From Chromera velia (Eukaryota > Sar > Chromeraceae), in NCBI GenBank assembly GCA_018398765.1, contig JAHBMJ010005436.1:1-59154 (forward strand): a stretch of DNA of 59,154 bases. Reading direction: 5' to 3'. The position numbers were made by a program, and so were the translations under genes. Positions within the stretch are counted from its first letter, which is position 1. Every line of letters starts with the position of its first letter. The notes under the pieces were generated by a model, which was not told where the DNA came from, ran no database searches, and was given only the letters and a program-made list of their open reading frames with translations. Shown here in pieces: positions 46,113 through 56,501 of the stretch.

Positions 46113-47817
46113 CTTCCTTCATTCATTCCTTCCTTGCTTCCTGTCTTTCTTTTCGCGCACGCGCCCACACACACAGACACACACACACGCAAACATGTCC
46201 TGTTGGAAGGGGGAAAGACCACATAACCTCGCATACGCACATACCCACCTTATGTTCAACCCCTAGGCCGTGCAAGCTAGTATCGACGAAGAGATAACTG
46301 CCTGCCTGCCTGCCTGGGCTGAATCTTCGCGTGCGTCAAACGAAAGATTATCGATACCTCGCATACATAAAGCTCTTTCTTTTCGCCCATGTTTTTCTCA
46401 CCCAGGCACTCACCCAAAGAGCGCGTCCACATAGGTGTCGGGGTCAAAATTCCGGAGGTCGTCTATCCTCTCCCCCACACCCACCAGCTTCACAGGCAGA
46501 CCCAAATCCCGAACCGTGCTGACTACAAATCCAGCCCTCGCAGTGCCGTCCAACTTTGTCACCACCAGGCCTGACAAGCCGATCTCCTTGTCCCAAATCT
46601 TCGCCTGCATGCATGGATCAGATGCACATGGATGCATCAGGTCGGAGGGGGGAATCAGGACGGGGTAGGAAAAACGGAGCATGGATGGTGCTTTCTTCTT
46701 CCGATACCATACTGTTCCTTCCGAGTACAGTCCCCACTGCGCTGTATGAGGAGACACTACGGGACGCTAGGAATGCAACAGGACGGGAAGGCAAGCTGAT
46801 AGCATGGTAAACACACAAACAGAAAGTCGAAAGAGAGCAGCCACCCTCCTTTTTCTCTTTGATAGTGAGGGCTCAGCGAAACCGGTCCTCCATTTCCTAC
46901 GACAAAGACAGCCCTGCTTTCCCCCCCCCAAAAAACCCTTCCTCTTTGACCAACGCAAAATTATCTTTCTCGCTCACCCTCTTCTCCTTCCCTGTGAGAG
47001 CATCTCACCCTCTCCTTCCGCGTTCTTCCATTCATTGGCTGGCTCACCACCAACCACTCAGCACACACCGACATGACGTAAGGGAAGGAAAGGCAAGAAA
47101 AAGGGACCTACCTGGTCCACGGCGTTCCTTCCTATCGACGCGTCCACCACAAGGAGCGTTTCGTGAGGGGCGCCTCCCCTGACAATCTTCTTACAGGCGT
47201 TCTTTACAGCCTGCGTGCAAATTCAGAAAACAAAACAAAACGCACACATGCAGACATGCAATAGTTAATCCAACAACAAAGACAAACAAGCAGTTGCGTG
47301 TTTGAAACCGAAATTCGATTCTTCAAGTCTCCGTCCATGAATGCGCATACGCAGCACCAGATTTGCCCTCGTTCTCTGCGTCTCTGAGAACGACGGATCC
47401 CGAAAAGCAACTTCTTTCTTTCTGGGTTCTGTCGGTCGATTTTTCTTTGGGGTAAGTAACAGCGCACCTACCTTCATTTCATCGACAAGCTCGATGTTAT
47501 TTGACAACCGTCCCGAGGTGTCGACAATGATGACGTCATAAGGCGGTCTTGTGACTTTGCGCGTGACGGTTTCCACCACCTCCCCTGCTTTACTGACTTT
47601 CTCCTCCACGACTTCCTGCTCGACAGGCACGAGGGCCTCCTCCAGCACTCTCTTGAGCATCTTCTGAGGCCGCCTCTCTCCTTCCTGCGGCTTCTGAATG
47701 TCGACCTGAGCGCAGAGAGAGAGGCGTTCAAATGAGGACAGACGGGGAGGGAGGAGGACATGAGATAGAGCGAGTGAACAGGCTGGCTTGATGAAGAGAA
47801 TGCCATAAAGGGATGGA

Positions 47818-47850
<33 letters not shown>

Positions 47851-48884
47851 CCTCTCTCTCTGCCTGCGTGTGTGTGGGTGTGTGTATAAAAAGTGGTCTC
47901 ATCTCACTTGTGTGTTTGGACGGAAACGACATTTGAGAGGTCTGTCAGGCGTCTGCCAGCTGAGGTCTCTCTTTGCTCGTTACGCACGCACACACACACA
48001 CACACACACACACATAACTCCCACACAACTCCCAATCCAGGTCCCACTCCCACACTCTTCTCTCCCACCTGCGCACGATCAGTCCACTTCTCTAGTTGCT
48101 CCACCGCTGCAGCTCTGTACGTGTCGCATGCAGCCACAAGCACCCGCTTCCCCTCCCGCCTCAGTTTGTTCGAGATCTTCCCGATCGTCGTCGTCTTCCC
48201 CATCCCGTTCGACCCCATGAAGATGTACACTGTCACCTTTTCTGGACCCATATACCGCAGTTCCTCGGGCTCCGGCTGTCCGTCCGGTCGGGGCACAGCG
48301 GTAGTGAGCACTTTGAGAAGTTTGGTTCGCAGGAGTTCCTTCACACCCTCTGCCGTGAGCCTCTTCTTCTTGGCGGTCTCCCGGAGTTCTTCCAGAATCT
48401 CAAACGTTGTCACCGATCCCAAATCTGCAGAGAGAAGCGTCTCCTCGAGATCCTCCAAAAGTTCCTCGATGTTCTTTGAAATAGACTGACTAAACACCTG
48501 ATCAATATTCCCCAAAAACTGATCCCTCGATTTCGTCAATCCGGCTTGAAATTTTGAAATGTTCTCCTTCGCTGCTTCCACATTCTTTTCTACCGTCTGC
48601 TTCACCCACCCAAACACATCAGGCAACTGCATTTGAAGCACTGAACGCCCCTGCCTCCCCCCTACTCTCCGTCTCAGTAGAGGAGACGGGGAAGAGGCGT
48701 ATGAGGACGGAGACACAATCCGTCTCCCACCAGTACTTCCATGAGACCCCGGTCCCACAGAGAACGCAACCACATGTGAAGGACCACACGTCTCGAGACA
48801 AAGAGTCAGAAGAGCCAGGCACAGGCCACAGAAAGAGGCCCCAACCGAGGAGACGCCTCTCATGTCTCTCAAGGGCTTACGCAC
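44316..48884 (-). CDS. cpFtsY: Plastid signal-recognition-particle receptor FtsY with C-terminal extension
   Basis: Exons 48884-48069, 47705-47472, 47210-47112, 46604-46414, 45149-45035 and 44546-44316 give 561 residues. FtsY is the SRP-receptor GTPase that docks SRP-bound membrane proteins, here at the thylakoid. The leader is bipartite: a hydrophobic signal core (about 16-33), HVVAF near residue 41, then a Ser/Arg-rich transit-like region. The N domain is at about 95-190. G motifs: GSNGMGKTTT (224-233), DTYRAAAVEQL (254-264), DTSGR (334-338), TKLDG (399-403), GVGERIDDL. The DTSGR form matches plant plastid FtsY. The segment between G2 and G3 is longer than usual and lacks the usual DPA-type motif. 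The GTPase normally ends at VDALFG; retaining intron 4 would stop there with TGA (46410-46412), but a strong GTGAGT donor in matching phase joins a coiled-coil, Pro/Lys and acidic tail (448-561). Confidence 0.85.
45180..45266. repeat. Compound (GACA)n(CA)n(GA)n microsatellite in FtsY intron
   Basis: GACA repeats, then CA, then GA repeats directly upstream of the exon starting at 45149 (minus strand). Confidence 0.95.
45845..46110. repeat. (CTTT)n, (CTGC/CTGT)n and (CT)n tract in FtsY intron 4
   Basis: Pyrimidine-rich tetranucleotide and CT repeats fill much of the intron between the GTPase exon and the tail exon. Here the pyrimidines are on the non-transcribed plus strand, against the usual bias. 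Confidence 0.95.
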
Positions 48885-49629
48885 ATGTGCACCGTCTCTA
48901 CCCTCCCTTACCCGTCTCTGAACAAGAAACGAAAATCAGAGTCTCTTATGACTCTCACCCAAACAAGTATGTACAGCGAAGCAGCGAAGCTGCTATTGGG
49001 GAGGCTTATGATGTTCAGAATCCACTTTTGTTTTCCGTTCTTCAGGCCAGGCAGTCACACAGCTGTCGATCTAGCTCTTCTGATGGGGGGCGGCCCGCGG
49101 CGGCGCGGCCACCGACCCCGCCGCGCGCGCGCGAGCGCTGCATGCATGGCATGTGTTGCCCCAGCTAGCTGAAAATTTAATTCTGTTGCTAGCTGTTGCG
49201 CCATGCCACGCTCACTGTTGCCCTATGACACCATCTGACACCACAAGCTGTCAGCAAAAACCTCCAAGTTTCCCACAGAATGTGCGTAACACAGCCTGGA
49301 CAAAAGGACCCGTATGCTCACGCATGACACATACAGGAGTTACGGGAGTTTCGGACGCAGTCGGGCAGTCGTCCAATTTATTGGGGGGATGCGGAAAATT
49401 GCCGGCTTTCAATAAAGTCTCGTTGCGAGGGGGGCTGCCAGAACTCTCCCCGTTTTGGTTATTTTTTCCTGTCGAAAGTAAAAGGAACAGGTAAAAGGCA
49501 CACCGAGAAGTGCTGCTTTCAGCTCAATAAAATCGTGTTCGGTCTTTCTTTTGCTCATTCGTCTGTGTCGTGCTGTCGCGTTTAATTTTTCTTTCTTGCC
49601 GTCTCTCCCCTTCTCCGGCCGGCCCACTG
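48885..49629. promoter_or_regulatory. Divergent promoter region between FtsY and YCII-domain gene
   Basis: The start codons face away from each other, 746 bp apart if the ATG at 49630 is right. The core at 49086-49150 is a CGCG-rich block (GGCCCGCGGCGGCGCGGCC and CGCGCGCGCGCGAGCGC) joined directly to TGCATGCATGGCATG. This is the same arrangement as at 29285-29345. No other gene is seen here. Confidence 0.5.
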
Positions 49630-52600
49630 ATGAGAAGAGCATCAGAGAGAGCAAGAGAAGTGCACGGCCGTACTGCACCCTCTTTCCTGTTGGAAGATGC
49701 TTCGGAGAGGGTGACGGTCTCTCGAGGAGAAAGCTCGATTCAGAGACACACTCGGAGACGAGGGGACGTTTCCACAGAGACGTCACCCCCACAGAAGGGA
49801 GACACATGTGCCCCCCCCCCTCCTGGAGAAGCCTCCTGTGCCCCCCCCCCTCCACGATTAAATCCACCCTTCATGTGTCTATCCAAAGCCAACACCAAGC
49901 CTTTATCTGTCTCTCCAGATCTCTCCAGACAGAGATTGAGGAAGGCAAGAGAACGGCAGAAGGAGGAGGAGGGAACCTTCTTTCCACGGAGACGGAAGAA
50001 CCCGACCCCCCTCTCGAGTCTCTCTTTTCTTCTTCTCGTGTGTCTCCTGTGTATTCAAGCTCTGTGCGTTCATGCTGTGTCCTACTCTCAAGGTCAACCC
50101 CGTGCAGAGAAAACAAAAGTCCTTTCTGCATTCGCTCACATGCCTTCCGGGGTTGTTTCCAAGCTCCTCAGACGACATTCGTGGGGGAGCCCTCACCGGA
50201 AGTCGGCCAATTCTTTCCGCGCCCCCCTCTCCGCAGCAGATCAGGCAGAGAGAAGGAGAAAGGGTCTCACCCTTCTCCGGGCGCGCAGTCAGAAGTCGAC
50301 AGACGGCGGTGGAGCTTCAGGGGGCGGCGCCGCAACAGCGGCGTCGCCCAAATCGAAGGCGTCCCCTCTGGGTCCCATCCAAGCGGGTGTCTATCGGAGT
50401 ATGGACACGGATGCGGACCCAGATGAAGTCTGGGATAGTCTACCTGAGTCGGAAAAGAAGAACTGGGAGACGGATAACCCGAATCTAGGACCGTGGTGGT
50501 ATCAGCCGAAGCTGGATGGAGACCTCGACAATCTGGGCAAGCAGGGCAAGAGGTTGGTCTGCCCTGCGTGCTCTCTGTCTGCCTGCCCACTTTGTCTGAG
50601 TTGTCGTGATGTTCTTTTGTCTTTGTTGCTTTCTTCCTTTTCGTCTGTTGTGTTCATGAAGAACAGGAGGGAAAGAAACCATATAGTCTGTCTGTCTGTC
50701 TGTCTGATAGTCTCTTGTGACAATGAATGGTAGTCTGTGCTTGAGAAAGAGAATGCCATGCAAATAATCAAAAGAAAAAAAAACTCTTTGTCCGCCCTTT
50801 CTGTCTTTTTTGTTCTCTGTCCATTTTTTTTCTGGTTGTCCTCTTGTCTGTCCCTCCCACTTCTCCTCACCTTGCCAGCTCACCTGTCCGTCTCTCCGTG
50901 GCTTTTCCTCCCTTCTTCTCCTTTCTGTCCCTCCTTCTTCTCTTCCGCGCGCGCCCCATAGAGATTGGGTGAATCTTTACGTACGTGCTGTGTGCAGATA
51001 TGAGAGTGAAGAAGAGTACTATCAAGATATGCGGCTGGATCCCGAGAAGGACTTGGGTGCTGCCATCGCAAAGGATTGGGAGGAGGTGGGCAACAGGAAG
51101 GGCAGCTTGCTTGTTGGAGTGCAGGGTGAAAGAGAATCTTCTTGGTGCTCTCTTTGTGTCTTTCTTCTGTAGCTGGGAAGAACCACTTCTTTTTTCTGCT
51201 GTCGCTCGATCGTTCATTGATTTTCTTCTTCTTGTCCACCTGTACACTGGTCCGCATCTGTCTGTGTGTCCATCCCAGCAACACCCTCGATGCGCATCCA
51301 TCCATTGTGTCCCTCCCACCTCTGTCCGCCCGTCTGTTTTCTTCCTCTTCCTCTAACTGACTTTCAGGAGAAGGAGTTAGAGCAATTATGGAGGCGTCCA
51401 GAGCTCCATGTTTCCGGGGACCCCCTCATAGGAGAGGAGCTCGAGGAGGACACCCAGTGGTCCCTGTACAACTGGAAGAGGCTGCACCAATTCAACTCGG
51501 AAATTCAAGTCAGCCAGCAAACGAAAGAGGAAAGAAACTGAGGGGTCCTCCCGGCTATTTGGGGCCCATGCATACATAGTTCTGCGTATGTCGATCCAAA
51601 CACCGCAAAAAAGGTGCAGCTTTTAGTTGGAAGGGAAGCGAATGCACTCACAGACTTTTTGTTTGTGTTTTGCCTTGGCTCTATGCTATCCGGACTCTTT
51701 CAGACTGACCTGAAGCCTTTTGGTGTACGCGAAACGGTGTTTCGCATCGAAAGAAAGAATTGTCGGCAGGAGAAAGGAAGGAAGGAGAGAACGAAAAGTC
51801 TGCTCGTTTTCTTTGTCTCCGAGACAGCGGTTTCTTTCCCTCATTTCAGTGATGTGTAAATTGAGGGAGGGGAGGGCTGTCTGGGCATTCCGAGACCAGA
51901 CATGCAATCGTTCATCGACGTCGAATGAATTGTGTGGTCTCTCCATTGCTTTGCTTGAAATCCCCCCCCTCCTTTTTTTTGTCTGCAGGCCTGGGGGTTC
52001 CTCCGAGAGGGGGGCCCCCCTCATGAGAGAGACGAGGACTATCACTGGGGTTCCATGGGTCTGAAGAGAGGGGGGAACCCCTTGTGCGGGTACACGCCCA
52101 ACAGACCCATCAGGGAGAGTGACATGGCCAGTCCCTCCGTGCCCCTGGGGTGGAAAACCTTTGTCTGCGTGTGCATCGACAAGCAAGATCCAGACAGCAA
52201 ATTGAAATGGTGGGTGCATGCAGCATCATTCTGTACTCAACTCTGTGTATGGTGAGGGTTTTTGGTCGTGGACAAGGAAGGAGACGGCGTTTGTGTTATG
52301 AGAGTACGCACAGTTGTGTGCAGATTCTTCTTGTTCGCCCGATTGCGTGGAGTGCTTGTGCAGACTGACTGTCGGCACTTTTTAAAGCAGATGACAGTTT
52401 CTCTCGATCGTTGAACAAAATCACCGTCCGCCTTTCCTTCCCTCTGATTTCACTGACTGTTCCTTCCCTCACCAACCCACTCACCCACCCAGCCAGTCAT
52501 GCACCTACTGACTCACTGACTTGCATGCACTCCTTCTCCCTCCCTCTCCTTCCTTTTTTCGCGCTCTTCTTTTGTCTTGGTGCTCTTCCACGATGGCAAA

Positions 52601-53732
52601 TTCTTCATGCTTCGGTATGCATGACTTTGGTTCTGTATCTCATTGCAGGTTCGACAACGTGAGGTCTCGTCTGTGGACTGACCATGCTACATGGGCACGG
52701 CTGTCCATTCGAAGGCACAACGCAACCGCCAAGGTGTGTGTGTGTGGAGGGCATGTGCTCTCTCTGTGTTCTGCTTTTCTCTATCCGTTGATTCTTCTGT
52801 GTGTATGTCTATCCGATGATGCACCTGCCTGCTTGTCTTCTCCACAAGGCAGGAAAAATGATTTGCCTGTCCGTTTGGTCTGTCTTCACTTTCCTATCTC
52901 TCGTGTAAATTCATCTGCCCTGTTTACTTTCTTTTACAAAGGTCTTCTCGATGAACAAGTCTGTCTGCACAAATCTCTCCTGACTCCCCCCTCCCCCTCT
53001 CACTGTCTGCCTGCCTGCAGGTCCTTTTTGACTACGCGATCTACGACCCCTCCTGGGAGTACTCGAAGGGGAACGTGATTGGAGTCGCTGCACCCACTCT
53101 CTTCCACGCAAAGAAATTCCTGGCAGAGAACCCATATGCAGTCAGTCAGTCAGTCTCTGTGGACCTCCCCTCGCTCATAGCAGCAACCACGTCATTCTTT
53201 CGTGGGTGGGTAAATCGTCCCTCCGATCTTCCTTTTTTTTGGTTTAATTCTTATGGGATCGATCGAAGAAGATTACCCGACCCACACGATAGATGTGGTA
53301 AAGAGATGGTCGGTTGACCTATGTATTGCATTTCTTTTAGAGAAAACAGAGAAGAGCAAAGAAAGAAGGAGAAGTGGAAAAAGCAAGAAGGTCCGACGCC
53401 AAGAAGAGACAGAAGACAGAGATAAAGAGATACATGCCGAAAGAAAGCGCAGACGAGAAACGAAGATGTCAATTACAGTCGCGTCACAATTGTGAATCCC
53501 CACACGAAGCTTCATTGTGTCCTCCCATCCCTCGCAGCTCCACAAGCTCTACGCCCACATGCACTTGTACGAATTTGACGATATGACCAAGCACCACTTC
53601 ATGCTTGGGGGTCTTCCAAAGGGACCGTCAGTTTTTTTTTATGATTATTTATTTATTTATTTAATGCTTGGGGGTCTTCCAAAGGGACTGTCAGTTTTCC
53701 TGCTTCACTCTACATCAGTCATTAACTGTCCC

Positions 53733-53775
<43 letters not shown>

Positions 53776-56465
53776 TCCCATCCGTCTAGAGAAAAAGGAA
53801 AAAAGGGACAGACAAAGTGAGGATTGAAGAGAAAGCAGATCAGGTCTCTTCACAGCCTGCCAACGACCCCGCTTCGGTTGCTTTTATCAGACCTGAGGAC
53901 TGTTTCACACTCTCCCTCCCTCCCTCCCTCCCTCCCTTCATGTCGCCTGCATGCCTCTCTTCCGGGAGGGAGAAGGCCTTTCTTTGCCTTTTTTTTCTGC
54001 CTTCAACGCCGATATTGGCCTGTCTGTTCTCGCGTGCTGTGGGCGAGAAGGGACGCCGCACTCACTCACTCACACAATCAATCATTGAGTCCTTCCTTCT
54101 GCATCATCAATCACAGCCCTCCTCTCCCCTCCCTGTTCCGCCTCCCTGTTGCGCCTCTATGCATCTATCTGTGCAGGCAATTTCTCATTTACGGTCAGGA
54201 CCGAGATTCGGAGAAGGCACAGGCAGCCGCAGAAGAGCTCGAGGAGGTCCATCTCCGTTTTGCCACTCGGTGAGTTCGTGTTAATGTCCTTCGTTCGGCA
54301 TTTTTTTCTCATTTGGTGGCCCTACCCTGCCCTTCTCTTCCCTTCTTTCCTGTGGAATGGTGCTGCATGTCTCTGGTCTGCATGCTGGGGCAGTGACTCG
54401 CTCTCCTCTCGTGAAAAGTGCCGAAAAAAGCGGCGAAGGCGGACGCTGACTCTCGCAACTGCACGAAGAAGAAATTGCATGTCTGTCTGAGGACCACTAG
54501 AAAGGACCTGGAGAAGCATGGGGGGAAGATAAGAGTTCTTGTGCGGTCAGAATTGAGGGGGCAAATCTGAAGGCAGGTTTGTTTATTCATCTATCTGTGT
54601 CATGCTTGCTTACGCTTGCAGGTCTTGCAACACCATAAAGATGATGAAGCTGATGCAACCCAGAGAAGACGACGAAGAAGAATTGAATCGGCCTGTCAAA
54701 CAGGTGGGGGGTCGGATGAGAGAGAGGCAGGTGACGTGACTCTTTCTTTCTTTCTTTCTTTCTTGCTTTTTTTTTTCATCAGTCAAGAGGCAAACAATTC
54801 ACCCATCCGAACAGCTCTGCTACCTTTTTTCGTTGTCCACGTGTATTTCTGTGTGGATGTCTTCCTTCTTTGTTCAGGTTATTCCCTTCGACGACCGCTT
54901 CCTTCTAGAAGATGATCTGAAGAAGCAGATGGTGAAGGCAAAGGGTCAGGCAGGCGAGAGCGAAGAGGAGAGAGACGAGTGAGGTGGGATGGGAAAAGCA
55001 GGAGACAGGGAGAGACAACAGGCAGAAAGTCAACAGAAACGGGAAGGAGGGACAGCAGGGTGTCTGCATGAATCTGCTGCATGTCCGTGCCTTTCCTCCT
55101 TTCTAACTGTCTGCGTGTGTGTTTGGATAGTGTAGGATATTTCTTTTCTCTCTTTTCTTCTCTTTGATTTTCCTTCTTGCTTTCTTGATCAATCGATCGA
55201 TCAATGACATCGGACGATGGACTCTCGATCGATCGATCACTCTCTTTCCTTCCTTCCTTTCCTTCTACTCTCTTTCTTTTAGTCGCATTTCGCTTCTGCA
55301 TGCAGGTCTTGCTTGCGCTAACTGTGTGCTAACTGTCTGAAGGAAATTCGTTCTTCTCTTCTTTTCTCTTCTTTCTGTACTTCTCTCTGTGTGTCTTGCT
55401 GGCAACATTCGGTCTCAGTATGCGTACATCTTCTTCCGTGCGCATCCATCCATGTGTGCGCGCGTGTGTGCGCGATGTTCGTCATGGCATGGCTGTGCGG
55501 AATCTTTTGTTTTCTCTGTGTCCCGCTCTCCCCCATGCTTGACGCAGACTTCAGCAATGCGACCACAGTCGGACAGTTGAATATCATCTGGCAGGAGGAT
55601 GCTGAGAAGGTAGAGAAAAGAAAAGAAGGCACACAGAGTTAGGGGGCGGGAGGGGGAGGCAGGGCTCTCTCGAACACGATAAAATTTTAATTCACAATTC
55701 ATTCGGGCAAAAGAAAGGAGGAACCATGTGCGGAACAAGACAACGGACTGATCCGTTTGAAGAGCCGCAATGGCAGAAGAACTGTTTTTTTTTTTCTATC
55801 AATACCGATTTAACTCTTTTCAATTCTGTCAAGACATTCAAGGCAGGCTCTCCTGGATTTTTTCCGAGAGCCAAACAAGTATTCACGCTCTAAGAATAGC
55901 GCAACCTCTGTTGATCCTGCGCACCCCCCAAGTCCTTCCATTTCTCTTTCTTTCTGCATTCAGGCGCAAGAGTGGGCACGCCGAGACCCGTTTACCCGCG
56001 CCGGGCGGTGGAAGAGCCTGTTTGTAGCTCCGGTAAGTGGACTTGCGAGTGGATCCGCTTGCGTTTCATTCAATGTATGGGTAGATAGATGAATGGATTG
56101 ACTGGTTGGTGGGTGAACTGCTGAGTCACAGAGCGTGGTAGGTAGGCCTGAGGGGGAAGAGCAATTGAGGGGGGAGTATTTCAGAGCACTTCGCGATTAT
56201 CAAAAAGGAAGGAGACGGCATGATTGATGTTCGTGTCTTTCCTGTCTGAAGCGTTGTCGATAGCGGTCAGAAAAAGAGCACGCTTCGCTTCCAAGCATCC
56301 ATTCTTTTCTCTTTTGTCAAACGGTCACTCCAGTTCTTCTCTGCCTGCCCCCTGGATCTCTTTTCTTTCCGTACATGAGCGGACTGACTTTCTCAGTGTC
56401 CCGTCGTTGCTTTTTTCTTTCCCTCTTCTCTACCTCTGCACATGCACATGGGTTCTCTCTCTCTC

Positions 56466-56501
<36 letters not shown>

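Noticed and set aside
54945-54980. TGA at 54978-54980 as the end of the YCII-domain gene
   Set aside because: A GTCAGG donor at 54945 joins later exons in exact phase, and the second YCII-like domain continues after it.
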